Assembly: GCF_039539445.1 (NCBI RefSeq)
Contig: NZ_BAABDD010000022.1
Coordinates: 12,300-76,299, forward strand
Direction: 5' to 3'
Source: Salinactinospora qingdaonensis
GTDB taxonomy: Bacteria > Actinomycetota > Actinomycetes > Streptosporangiales > Streptosporangiaceae
Length of the DNA: 64,000 bases
In this document: piece after piece, positions 35,174 through 43,604 of the stretch
Numbering within the stretch: position 1 is the first letter of the stretch
How the letters are laid out: each line of letters opens with the position of its first letter
Made by a program: the position numbers and the translations under genes
The notes under the pieces: generated by a model
What the model saw: the letters and a program-made list of their open reading frames with translations, nothing else
Databases searched by the model: none
What the model was told of the DNA's origin: nothing

Positions 35174-36334
35174 ATGGCCGCCACACACGGGGAGGGGACC
35201 GCCCCTGACAGCCCGGGACCGGAGTACATCGAACTCGAATCCACCCCACTGGTCGGGGAGCCACGCGATGTGCTCGCCGGTGCGCGCGAGCCCGACAGTC
35301 CCACGATCGATCTTGCGCTCAGTGGCACGGTCTTTTTCGACATCGTCCTCACCGGGCTCGCCGCTCCGCCCGCCAGTGGGACAGAGGTCGACGCCGAGGG
35401 GATGGGCTCCTGCCCGGGAGGGGTGGCCAACCTCGCGGTCGCCGCGTCCCGGCTGGGCTTGCGCACCGCGGTGTCGGCGGCGTTCGGCGAGGACGTCTAC
35501 GGCGACTTCAGTTGGGAGACCCTGGCACATCAGGAGATGGTGGACCTGTCGGCGTCCCTGCGCGTGCCCGATTGGCACTCGCCGTTCACCGTCTCGCTGG
35601 CCTACCGTGGCGACCGCAGTATGGTCACCCACGAGCATCCCCCGCCCACCCCTTTGGAGGAGATGGCACAGCAGTTGCCCCACGCACGGGCGGCCTTCAT
35701 CGGTCTCAGCGCCGAAGGCGACATACCCGACTGGGCCCTGAGCCAAAGCGCCCACGGCGCGATGCTCTTCGCCGACGTGGGATGGGACGTCACGCAGGAG
35801 TGGTCCAGTTCGGTCCTTCGCCAGTTGCGCCATTGCCACGCCTTCGTGCCCAACGCCATCGAGGCGATGTCCTACACCCGCACCGGAAGCCCCACGTCGG
35901 CGTTGGCCGCCTTAGCCGAGCACGTCCCGGTGGCCGTTGTCACCGACGGTCCCCGCGGGGCGCTGGCGGTCGACCAGACCACGGGGGAGAGCTCCGAAGT
36001 GGAAGGGCTGGTCATGGAGTCGATCGACACCACCGGCGCCGGGGACGTGTTCGGGGCCGCGTTCGTCGTAGGCACGCTCGCCGAGTGGCCCTTGGAGCAG
36101 CGCCTGCGTTTCGCGAACCTGTGCGCAGCGCTGTCGGTACAGCACACTGGCGGGTCGCTGTCCGCGCCGGGGTGGGCCGACATCGCCGCGTGGTGGGGCC
36201 GGTTGCACGCCGGCCACCGTGACACCGACCGCCGACTGCTCCGTGATTACGGTTTCCTCGCTGACCTCGTGCCGATGCCGTGGCTGCCCACTGAGCAGCG
36301 CCGCGCCAGTGCCACCATCGGGCTGCGCCACTGA
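35174..36334 (+). CDS. PfkB-family carbohydrate kinase
   Basis: 386 residues from ATG 35174 with GGGAG upstream. Ribokinase fold: the substrate-binding motif GSCPGGVANLAVAASRLG, the ATP-side signature TTGAGDVFGAAFVVG with the catalytic Asp, and VTDGPRGALAV. The N-terminal ~45 residues are extra and polar, and the C-terminus extends ~35 residues past the fold. It phosphorylates a sugar or nucleoside; the specific one is unknown. The GH4 gene upstream suggests carbohydrate metabolism. The IS605-like scaffold lies directly in its 5' leader. Confidence 0.85.
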   Translation: MAATHGEGTAPDSPGPEYIELESTPLVGEPRDVLAGAREPDSPTIDLALSGTVFFDIVLTGLAAPPASGTEVDAEGMGSCPGGVANLAVAASRLGLRTAVSAAFGEDVYGDFSWETLAHQEMVDLSASLRVPDWHSPFTVSLAYRGDRSMVTHEHPPPTPLEEMAQQLPHARAAFIGLSAEGDIPDWALSQSAHGAMLFADVGWDVTQEWSSSVLRQLRHCHAFVPNAIEAMSYTRTGSPTSALAALAEHVPVAVVTDGPRGALAVDQTTGESSEVEGLVMESIDTTGAGDVFGAAFVVGTLAEWPLEQRLRFANLCAALSVQHTGGSLSAPGWADIAAWWGRLHAGHRDTDRRLLRDYGFLADLVPMPWLPTEQRRASATIGLRH

Positions 36335-36376
36335 GGCGGTTCCCGCTCCTGTCGCGCCGGGCCACGGCTGCGGGGA

Positions 36377-37246
36377 CTACAGCAGTTCTCCAGGGGGAGC
36401 GGCGGCGACCAGGGGCCAGGTGCCGTCGATGACCGTGCCGTGACCGGGGCGGCGCTTGTCGAGCCATGCCTGCCGGTCGCGCGCGTATTCGTTGGCCCAG
36501 TCGATCTGTCGCTGGTGCAGCTCAGGCAGGGACAATACGGCCAGGTCGGGGTAGCGCGCCCCAATCTCTTGGGACAGGGCCAAGCATGCCGCCGCGTCGG
36601 CGAGGGCGGTGTGGGCGTCGCTGAGATCGACCCCGTAGTGAGAGCACATCGCGGCGAGGTTGCGCGGCCCCCGGCGGTAGCGGTCGATCCCCCGGTCCAG
36701 CACGAGCGGGTCGATGATGGGCGCCACGGGGCCGCCGATCCGTTCGGACAGGGAGGGCAGGCCGCGCCGCCATAGCTCATTGTCCAGCACGCCCAAATCG
36801 AACGGGGCGTTGAAGATGGCCAGCCCCTTGCCCGCGCTCAGGTGGGCGCTCAACACGTCGGCGATCTCGGTCAACGCCTGCTCGGCCGGGCTGCCCTCGG
36901 CGCGGGCGCGTTCGGTGCTGATGCCGTGGATGGCCACGGCCTCCTGCGGGATCTCCCGCTCACCTGGATCGACCAGCCAGGTGAGCGGTTCCCCGGTGTC
37001 GTCGACGATCGCGGCGGAGACCAGAAACGCCTCGCGCGGATCGTTTGAGGAGGTCTCACAGTCGTAGCCGGCCAGCTCGGCAGTGTGCCAGCCGGGGTGG
37101 TCGCCTCGTGTAGGGGGAGCGGGATGCGCCGGCGCGTGGTCGGCACAGTAGACTCGCCAGCGGTTTGAGTCCTTTACGGCCGCTCCCGCGGCCGCTGCGA
37201 CCTTCATGCCACAGGTAGTGCAAAATCCTGCATAGCGGTTGCGCAT
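36377..37246 (-). CDS. DEDD-type 3'-5' exonuclease with N-terminal zinc ribbon
   Basis: 289 residues. Residues 1-40 hold CTTCG and CADHAP (CxxC...CxxH), a likely zinc-binding knuckle. The exonuclease domain follows with GYDCETSSNDP (Exo I Asp/Glu, with Cys between), FNAPFDLGVLDNEL (Exo II) and SDAHTALADAAACLAL (Exo III, DEDDh His/Asp), as in DnaQ/epsilon-like nucleases. It likely degrades or proofreads DNA ends or RNA; the exact role is unknown. It stands alone, on the strand opposite to its neighbours. Confidence 0.85.
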   Translation of the reverse strand: MRNRYAGFCTTCGMKVAAAAGAAVKDSNRWRVYCADHAPAHPAPPTRGDHPGWHTAELAGYDCETSSNDPREAFLVSAAIVDDTGEPLTWLVDPGEREIPQEAVAIHGISTERARAEGSPAEQALTEIADVLSAHLSAGKGLAIFNAPFDLGVLDNELWRRGLPSLSERIGGPVAPIIDPLVLDRGIDRYRRGPRNLAAMCSHYGVDLSDAHTALADAAACLALSQEIGARYPDLAVLSLPELHQRQIDWANEYARDRQAWLDKRRPGHGTVIDGTWPLVAAAPPGELL

Positions 37247-37542
37247 GGGCTACCCCATTCTTTCGAGACCGTCGCAATCGTAACGGCGTGGTGTGACGTT
37301 ACCGGCGGTTTTACGGGCCGCTGGTCGCGCGCCATGACGACGGCGCGCGGTGGGGCGGGCGGGAACGAAGGGGCGAGTTGCCGGCAGCGCCGGCGCGCGG
37401 TCGCAGGCGGGAATAGCGAGTGTTCACGGGGTAGAGGCTCCTGTAAACACCTGAGCCAGGAGTGTGCCGTAGGGGGCGATGGAGCCGGCGGGTGGCCACC
37501 GCGGTGTTGTGGACCGCTGTCAGTGCAGAAAAAGGGGAGACC

Positions 37543-37755
37543 ATGAGCAGCTTGGACGAAGCGGCGCGCCAGCTTGAGCAGGCGATTCACGACGCCCGCG
37601 TGGCGTTCGACTGCATCGCCTTGGATGCGTTGGAACGGGCCCATACCAACGCGATCACCGCGCGTGCGGCGGTTGACGCCGCTGAGAACGTGATCCGCTC
37701 GGAGCTGGAGGCCCGCCAGGAGGAGTCCACCACCGAGGAGGACACCACCGGCTGA
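37543..37755 (+). CDS. Small coiled-coil protein of unknown function
   Basis: 70 residues from ATG 37543 with AAAGGGGAGA upstream. Almost entirely helical and acidic: SLDEAARQLEQAIHDARVAF and ARAAVDAAENVIRSELEAR, ending in an acidic TTEEDTTG tail. No motif is recognised. A strong hairpin follows, so it is probably a separate transcript. Confidence 0.6.
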   Translation: MSSLDEAARQLEQAIHDARVAFDCIALDALERAHTNAITARAAVDAAENVIRSELEARQEESTTEEDTTG

Positions 37756-37781
37756 GCCGTCCCCGACGGCGCGACGTCGCC

Positions 37782-37814
37782 CTGCCCCCGGTGCCGTGAC
37801 GGCGCCGGGGGCAG
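37782..37814 (+). terminator. Hairpin terminator
   Basis: CTGCCCCCGG-TGCC pairs with GGCG-CCGGGGGCAG around GTGAC, 27 bases after the stop of the 70-residue gene. Confidence 0.75.
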
Positions 37815-37911
37815 AGCGCGTGTGCCCGCGGGGGACGTTGCTCCCTGACAATCTGCCCCGTTTGCTGGCAGATGGTCGAACTTATATTCGAATAGTCGGT
37901 ACCTTGGTGAT

Positions 37912-38286
37912 ATGTCGGATCAGGAGGTGTCCCGAGACTGGCCGGCGGGCGTGCATCCGCCCGGCGCGGAGTCGTTCGAGCAGACAGCTCTCGTCTGGTT
38001 GTTCGAGCAGGTCCCTGCGGATTACCGGCTGCACGGGGTGCTGCGCCGCCACCCGCTGGCCCTGGCGCGCCTCGCCCGTCTGCACGTCACCGCCTGCCTG
38101 GAAAACGCCCGGCAGGCTTACCGCACCACGCGCGCCGACCTGGGCGACTGGCTGCCCACGCACGCTGTGGACCAGGTCATGCGGGTCTACCTGACCGAGG
38201 GGCAGCGGCTGGCGGCCACGCTGCGCGCGGTCGAAGCGGTCGAGGCGGCCCTGCGCGCCTCCTACGCCGGTCCCCGGGGCTCGTGA
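37912..38286 (+). CDS. Conserved actinobacterial hypothetical protein
   Basis: 124 residues, ATG 37912. Helical, with TALVWLFEQVPADYRLHGVL, RRHPLALARLARLHVTA and VEAVEAALRASYAG. From memory, similar short proteins with the motif RRHPxxLARxAxxHV are common in streptomycetes and relatives, always without a function. The AT-rich leader (GAACTTATATTCGAATAGTCG near 37877) may be its promoter. Confidence 0.65.
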   Translation: MSDQEVSRDWPAGVHPPGAESFEQTALVWLFEQVPADYRLHGVLRRHPLALARLARLHVTACLENARQAYRTTRADLGDWLPTHAVDQVMRVYLTEGQRLAATLRAVEAVEAALRASYAGPRGS

Positions 38287-38371
38287 TGAGGCGGGCGCGG
38301 TGTGCGGCGTCGGGACTGTGGCGGGGCGTGGCCGCCTTTCTGGCCGGCCCGCGCCTTTGCCCAGCAACGGG

Positions 38372-38977
38372 TCAGACAGCGCTGACCCGCACCACCACGG
38401 CCGTCTCCGTGCCGGTGTTGACGAGTTGCCGTCCCTGGCCGCCGGCGAGGACCCGTGCCCGATCCGTCGCCAGGGCCCGTACCGCTCGCAGCGCCCCGCC
38501 GGCGCCCTCGGAGGGGGCGAGGGTGTCGATGACGTGGGTTCGGCCCCGTACCGCGTACACCACCTCGGCAGCAGGGACGCCATGGCCGCCCTCGGCTGCT
38601 AGAGAGACGAACTCTTCAGGGCGCAGGCGCACCGCTGTCACGCGCACGCCGTGGGGGACGCCGCGCCGCGCGCTCCGGGGAACCCGGTGCCAGTGCCCGA
38701 AGCGCCGTGGCCACATGGGGGGCCGAGCCAGTGCTTGGGCGGCGCTGCGGGCGAAAGTGGTGAGCCGCCCCACGGTGGGCGGGCCGGAGGAAGCGAGATG
38801 GGCGTAGCCACTCGTCGCGCCGGCCATGGCGATGTCGCCAATGCTGGCCAGCGAACCGGCCGCTCCTTCGTCAGGGTCCGTCTCGGTCGAAGGGGCGGAG
38901 TCGAGCGGCCGGTCGGGAACCAGGGTCACGGTGCCGCCGTGGCGTGGCTTTGTCGAGACAGCGGTGTCATGAGACAC
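38372..38977 (-). CDS. Degenerate cysteine-dioxygenase/cupin-like protein
   Basis: 201 residues from GTG 38977 behind GAAGGA. The layout follows actinobacterial cysteine dioxygenases: ARPPMWPRRFGHWHRVPRSA, then VRVTAVRLRPEEFVSL, AEVVYAVRGR and RQLVNTGTETAVVVRVSA at the end. The metal-binding stretch expected after the first strand (GxGxxxHDHG type) is absent, replaced by FVSLAAEGGHG, so catalysis is doubtful. The assignment is a fold-level guess based on order and the NTG motif. Confidence 0.5.
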   Translation of the reverse strand: MSHDTAVSTKPRHGGTVTLVPDRPLDSAPSTETDPDEGAAGSLASIGDIAMAGATSGYAHLASSGPPTVGRLTTFARSAAQALARPPMWPRRFGHWHRVPRSARRGVPHGVRVTAVRLRPEEFVSLAAEGGHGVPAAEVVYAVRGRTHVIDTLAPSEGAGGALRAVRALATDRARVLAGGQGRQLVNTGTETAVVVRVSAV

Positions 38978-39880
38978 GGGTAACCGTCCTTCACAGGGAT
39001 TGAGGTGCGCTACTGGTGAGAGACAGGCGTTACACGACCGCGCGCAACTGCGGCCCTCGTCCTGGCTCCACGGCCGGGGTGGCGACACGGGAGGCAGGTG
39101 AGACGGCAGATGGTGCCGGAGAGCAGGCGCGGGGCGAAGAAGTCGCCTCGGGCGTGGCGCCGTCGTTCGGTCAGAGTCCGCTTAGCGACAACACGAAGGA
39201 CGGCAACACAGCGCACCGGTCACGCGGGACAGGCCAACGTCGGGTGTGGCGGCCATGACCGGTCGGACCAGGTGAGTGCGCTGGTGCATAGCGTCAAGCA
39301 GACCAATCCGGGGCCGGTGTTGTCAAACTGCTCTGGTCAATTCGGAGTGTTGCGGGGAAGTGCCGATGGCGATCGGTGGTGTCACGATTTTTCGCTTCTT
39401 GCGACTTGGTTGTTCCCAAGGGTGATGATTGTGGTGCTCACGGTGCCCGTCGCCGCGCAATGGCTTGAGCGGCGCGGGGCCGACACTCCGCTCACCTTCT
39501 CTAGTAGCCGGAATTAGCAATATGAACGGTCCGGATTTTGGCGAAAACATTGCGCTGCCGCGGCTGCCGGTGATGGCATAACGGCAAGGCCGCGGTGGCG
39601 GCACAGGGTGGAGCGAGCACTTGACTAGTTGCGTGAGACGAACGGCGGCAAAGCGCCCCCCACCCCCCGCGGACACGACAAGCGAGGTGCCGGGGCTTGG
39701 CCCCACCAAGAGTCGCCCGGGCCCGCCGGGGCGATGGGTGCCGGGGCCGGCGTGGGACGCAGAAGACCGGGACCAACGCCCCAGAACAGGGTGCCCGGAG
39801 GTGACCAGTGGGGGGAGGGCGGACCGATTCGCTCGGGCAGGAACGGGCCCGCCGCCACGCCCGAGGCCACGGAGGCGAGA
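38978..39880. other. Gene-poor region
   Basis: About 900 bases. Long frames exist only because of the high GC content and show no credible starts or motifs. The stretch 39505-39560 is less GC-rich and may hold regulatory sequence. I cannot support a gene here. Confidence 0.5.
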
Positions 39881-40465
39881 GTGGTCAAGCTGATCGTGCG
39901 CACCGTGGTGGTCGCCGCTGCCGGGATCATGGCCTGGGGTTTTCTTGGACGGCAGGCGGGTGTCCTCGTGGCCGGACTGGTCGCGCTGAGCTACCTTCTC
40001 CTCAGTGCGGCACCACGTATGCGCGCGCCTTGGGGGCGTGGACGGCTGCTGCGCACCCTCCAGCGCCGGGGCTACCACATCGTCGCCGACGGGACGGCGC
40101 GCCATCTCGCGGTGGGGCCGAGCGGGATCTACCTGTTGGAGACGCGGGCCTGGCGCTACGCAGTCTCGCGTCCCGGGGGCCGCTGGCGCATCGGAGCCAC
40201 CCCCGCCGCGCACGTCGTCGACCAGCTCACCGCGCACGCGGCGCTGCTAGAGCACTCCTTGGGGCTGGCCAACACCTGGCCCGGTGTATCGGTCGTGCCG
40301 GTACTCGCGGTTGTGGGGCGGCTTCCCGAACCCGTGATGCGTTCGGGAAACGTGGTGCTCGCACGCGGCCGAACGGCACTCGATCACATTCTCGCCAGCC
40401 CTGAGATTCTTTCCGCCGAGGAAGTGTCTGCGATCACTGCCAGGGCTGATCAGCGGCTACCGTGA
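39881..40465 (+). CDS. Membrane-anchored NERD-like (nuclease-related) protein
   Basis: 194 residues from GTG 39881 with GGAGGCGAGA just upstream. Two membrane segments (IVRTVVVAAAGIMAWGFLG and VLVAGLVALSYLLLSAAP) precede a cytoplasmic domain: RGYHIVADGTARHLAVGPSG, then IYLLETRAWRYAVS and GRWRIG. This matches the NERD core (h-x-V-x-x-GPxGhahlEtK). The catalytic Lys of E-x-K is Arg here (ETR), so nuclease activity is uncertain. The downstream TWPGVSVVPVLAVVG fits the NERD C-terminal strand. Confidence 0.65.
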   Translation: MVKLIVRTVVVAAAGIMAWGFLGRQAGVLVAGLVALSYLLLSAAPRMRAPWGRGRLLRTLQRRGYHIVADGTARHLAVGPSGIYLLETRAWRYAVSRPGGRWRIGATPAAHVVDQLTAHAALLEHSLGLANTWPGVSVVPVLAVVGRLPEPVMRSGNVVLARGRTALDHILASPEILSAEEVSAITARADQRLP

Positions 40466-40818
40466 GCCGGGTTTCCCGGCCCCACCTTCCACGGGGATCG
40501 CGCGGCGGCCGGCGAGTGGCACCGCGAAAAGGTGGCGTGGCCTCTCAGCGCCGAAAACACCGTGAATTTCCTCGTCACAGCAGTCTCATGCGGCACTATA
40601 AGAGTTGAGATACAGACTGGGGGCTGCCACAGGAGCGACAAATTGTGAATTGCTTTCACGACGGGTAGTTGCGGCTCTGCTATTTTCAGCTTATTTTGTC
40701 CTGTTTGGCTTTTTCTGTGGGATGTATTATGACATGATGGCTCATGCTCGTGTCGTATTAGTGGCAGATCCGTGTAGTGAGCGGTGACCGTGGCCGGGGA
40801 GACCGTGCGACCGTGATC
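40466..40818. other. Intergenic region with an AT-rich island
   Basis: About 350 bases. From about 40590 to 40760 the sequence is far richer in A/T than its surroundings (e.g. TATTTTCAGCTTATTTTGTC). One short frame here encodes a hydrophobic stretch (see findings) but has no good start. Confidence 0.5.
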
Positions 40819-41418
40819 ATGACCGACCGTGAGTTAGCCAAGGCCCTGCGCTCGCCCAGCGTTTCCCCCACCCGGGCCTGCGGGCGCCTCTTCGACGTCT
40901 ACGGCGAGGAGCTGTACCAGCGCTGCCTGGCCCGCCTGCGCGATCCCGACGTCGCCCAGACCGCGCTGCGCGACACCTTCGTCGTCGCCTACTCCCATAT
41001 CCACCATCTCCCCGACCCCTGCCAATTGCGCGACTGGCTCGTCGCTTTGGCCGACGCCGAGTGCGAACGCCATCGTCCCACCATCGAGGCCGCCGAGGTC
41101 CTCAGCCCGCCCGCCCAACTCGCCGCAGGGGGCTCCTCCCTGCTCCGACTGCGGGTGCTCAGCGGGATCACCGCTCCCGAACTGGCCGGCTACCGTGCCC
41201 ACGTCGCCCGGCGCGCCGCGCGGTTCGGCCGTGACGGCTTTCCCCTCGCGGCAGGGCAGCGTCCGCGGGCCCGCCCCAGTTCCTACGTGCTGCCCGGACT
41301 CGTGGTCGCCTTCTGCGCGGTGGTGCTCGTGACGTTCGTCCTCATCGAGCTGGCCGGCCTCGGCCCCACCCCACTGTCGGCCCTGATCGGCTCGCCCGGT
41401 CCACTGCGTCCCACCTAA
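40819..41418 (+). CDS. Sigma-70 region-2-like protein with a C-terminal membrane segment
   Basis: 199 residues; ATG 40819 is taken, GTG 40777 and 40813 are alternatives. Residues ~18-90 follow the ECF sigma factor region 2 pattern: ACGRLFDVYGEELYQRCLAR, DPDVAQTALRDTFVVAYSHI, PDPCQLRDWLVALADAECER. There is no region 4. Instead an Arg-rich linker leads to one membrane segment (YVLPGLVVAFCAVVLVTFVL) and a short Pro-rich tail. It could be a membrane-held decoy or anti-sigma-like protein. Similar architecture exists in actinomycetes but I know no studied example. Confidence 0.65.
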   Translation: MTDRELAKALRSPSVSPTRACGRLFDVYGEELYQRCLARLRDPDVAQTALRDTFVVAYSHIHHLPDPCQLRDWLVALADAECERHRPTIEAAEVLSPPAQLAAGGSSLLRLRVLSGITAPELAGYRAHVARRAARFGRDGFPLAAGQRPRARPSSYVLPGLVVAFCAVVLVTFVLIELAGLGPTPLSALIGSPGPLRPT

Positions 41419-41437
41419 GTGCCGCCACCCTGCTGCG

Positions 41438-41472
41438 CGTGGTCCGGTGCCAACGGCGCGCACCGGACCACG
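41438..41472. terminator. Bidirectional hairpin terminator
   Basis: A perfect 13-bp stem, CGTGGTCCGGTGC with GCACCGGACCACG, between the converging sigma-like gene and ppa. Confidence 0.85.
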
Positions 41473-41505
41473 AACGCCTGCGGAGACCTCGCCCAGCCGA
41501 GTCCG

Positions 41506-42024
41506 CTAGTCGAATTTGATGTGCGCGGCGTCGCCGTGCACTCCGCCCTCGGAGCCCCGCTTGACCGAGGCCCGGATCTCCTCTTCGGCGTGGTGGCGCC
41601 CCACCCAGGTGGCACCCTCGACCGATTTTCCGGGTTCGAGATCCTTGTAGACGGTGAAGAAGTGCTGGATTTCCAGCCGCTCGAACTCGTTGACGTGGTG
41701 AATGTCACGCAGGTGTTCCATGCGCGGATCGGTGGAGGGCACGCACAGTACCTTGTCGTCCCCGCCGGCCTCATCCCGCATCCGGAACATGCCGACGGCG
41801 CGGCACCGGATGAGGCACCCGGGAAACGTAGGGTGCTTAAGCAGCACCAGTGCGTCCAATGGGTCCCCGTCATCGCCGAGGGTGCCCTCGATGAATCCGT
41901 AGTCGGCGGGGTAGCTCGTCGAGGTGAACAGCATCCGATCCAGCCGGATACGGCCGGTGTCGTGGTCCATCTCGTACTTGTTGCGTTCGCCTTTAGGGAT
42001 CTCGATCGTGACGTCGAATTCCAT
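41506..42024 (-). CDS. ppa: Inorganic pyrophosphatase
   Basis: 172 residues. Family I soluble pyrophosphatase that hydrolyses PPi to phosphate. Signature DDGDPLDALVL with the catalytic Asp residues, the N-terminal EIPKGERNKYEMD with Lys and Glu, SYPADYGFIEGT with the active Tyr, and a C-terminal WVGRHHAEEEI. Length is that of bacterial hexameric enzymes. Divergent from dacB. Confidence 0.97.
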   Translation of the reverse strand: MEFDVTIEIPKGERNKYEMDHDTGRIRLDRMLFTSTSYPADYGFIEGTLGDDGDPLDALVLLKHPTFPGCLIRCRAVGMFRMRDEAGGDDKVLCVPSTDPRMEHLRDIHHVNEFERLEIQHFFTVYKDLEPGKSVEGATWVGRHHAEEEIRASVKRGSEGGVHGDAAHIKFD

Positions 42025-42056
42025 GCTGTTCTCGGTTCCCCTTACGACTACGACTA

Positions 42057-43496
42057 GTGTCGCTACATCAGTTAACAGCTTCTCGCGATGCCGAAGGAAG
42101 GCAGGTACCGGGGGTGCGGCACGACCGGTTGTGGGCGCTGCTCACGGTGGCTCTACTCAACATATTCGCGCTGACCGTGGGTTTGGTCGTTCGCGATGTC
42201 ATCGCGTCTCGGCCACCGGAGCCCCTCGCTCATCCCGTTGTGCGGGCTGAGGAGGCTCCCGCCCCGATGGCGTCCGGTGGGGTTCCCGTCGATCCCGGAT
42301 TACTCGCCGACACGCTCGATGATCGCATGAGCAGTTCCGGTCTCGGCGACGACCTCTACGCTTATGTCGCCGACGCCGAGACGGCGACCTCCCTGTTCGC
42401 CCAGCAACAGCAGGAGGGCGCGGTGCCCGCCTCGACCACCAAGCTCGTCACGGCGGTGGCGGTCTTGCACGCCGCGGACACTGACGAGCGGCTCGCCACC
42501 ACGGTCGTCCAAGGCGCCGATCCCGGCCGGCTCATCCTGGTCGGCGGCGGCGACCCGACGCTGACAGAGACGGCCGACGCCCGAGGCGCCTCCTACCCTC
42601 GCCTGGCCACGCTCTCGGACCTGGCCGCCGCCACCGCCGCCCGGTTGCGCGAGTCCGGGGTCGACAGTGTGACGCTGGGCTACGACAGCACGCACTACAC
42701 CGGCTCCACCACCGCCCCCGGCTGGAAGCCCGGATACGTCTACGAGGGCAGCGTCTCCACCGTGCACGCCCTCATGATCGACGGCGGCCGGGTGGACAAG
42801 GAACGGGCGTATAGCCAACGCTTCGACGACCCGCCTCAGGCCGCCGCGGAGGCATTCGCCCGACAATTGGAGGCCGCGGGCATCAGTGTCGAGGGCGAGC
42901 CGGCCCCCGCCGAGGCCGCTGCCGAGGCCGCAACCATCGCTACGGTCGAGTCGCCCACCATCGCAGCGCTCGTGGAGAAAATGCTGCTGGAGAGCGAGAA
43001 CAACATCGCCGAAGCGCTCGCCCACCACGTCGCGGTGACCAAGGGCATGCAGCCCTCCTTCGAGGGAGCCGAGGCGGCCGTGGCCGAGGTCATGACCGAC
43101 TTGGGGATCGAGGGGGTCCACGTCGAAGACGGTTCCGGGCTGTCGGTGAACAACCGCATCACCCCCAAGGCTTTGGTCGAGCTGCTGCTGTTGGCCGCCG
43201 ACCCCCAACACCCCGAGCTGCACTACGTCCTCAGCGGGCTGCCCACCGCCCACTTCACCGGCACCCTCGACGACCGCTACGCCCCTGACAGCGACGCCGC
43301 CCCCGCCGCCGGACTGGTGCGCGCCAAAACCGGCACCCTCAATGGGGTGAGCACGCTGGCGGGCCTGGCCTACGACGCTGAGGGGCGGCTCCTGGCGTTC
43401 GCCTTCATGGCCAACGCCGAAGGCGCCAGCATCGCCGAACTAGCTCAAGACCTCGACACCTTCGCCGCCACGATCGCCCGGTGCGACTGCTCATAG
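42057..43496 (+). CDS. dacB: D-alanyl-D-alanine carboxypeptidase/endopeptidase (PBP4 type)
   Basis: 479 residues from GTG 42057, or 460 from GTG 42114, which starts just before the membrane segment RLWALLTVALLNIFALTVGL and has GAAGGAAGG upstream. Exported class C penicillin-binding protein: active-site PASTTKLVTA (SxxK), SENNIAEALA (SxN) and VRAKTGTLNG (KTG). It trims or cuts peptidoglycan cross-links. The PBP4-specific inserted domain is present between SxxK and SxN. The gene opens the dacB-protease-tilS-hpt-ftsH block common in actinobacteria. Confidence 0.93.
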   Translation: MSLHQLTASRDAEGRQVPGVRHDRLWALLTVALLNIFALTVGLVVRDVIASRPPEPLAHPVVRAEEAPAPMASGGVPVDPGLLADTLDDRMSSSGLGDDLYAYVADAETATSLFAQQQQEGAVPASTTKLVTAVAVLHAADTDERLATTVVQGADPGRLILVGGGDPTLTETADARGASYPRLATLSDLAAATAARLRESGVDSVTLGYDSTHYTGSTTAPGWKPGYVYEGSVSTVHALMIDGGRVDKERAYSQRFDDPPQAAAEAFARQLEAAGISVEGEPAPAEAAAEAATIATVESPTIAALVEKMLLESENNIAEALAHHVAVTKGMQPSFEGAEAAVAEVMTDLGIEGVHVEDGSGLSVNNRITPKALVELLLLAADPQHPELHYVLSGLPTAHFTGTLDDRYAPDSDAAPAAGLVRAKTGTLNGVSTLAGLAYDAEGRLLAFAFMANAEGASIAELAQDLDTFAATIARCDCS

Positions 43497-43526
43497 GCCC
43501 CGTCTGGAACGGCCCTGGCCGCCCCC

Positions 43527-43542
43527 TCAGGGGTTCCCCTGA
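43527..43542. repeat. Perfect 16-bp palindrome downstream of dacB
   Basis: TCAGGGGTTCCCCTGA. Its 2-base centre makes it a poor RNA hairpin but a possible protein-binding site, 31 bases after dacB and 63 before the next start. Confidence 0.4.
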
Positions 43543-43604
43543 AGAAACCCCCGGAATCTTCGGTGGTCCCGGCGTAGTCACGGATGAGTGGGTACTGTGA
43601 AGAC

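Noticed and set aside
39323..40237. 304-codon minus-strand gene
   Set aside because: It lies opposite the NERD gene; Pro/Arg-rich shadow sequence without motifs.
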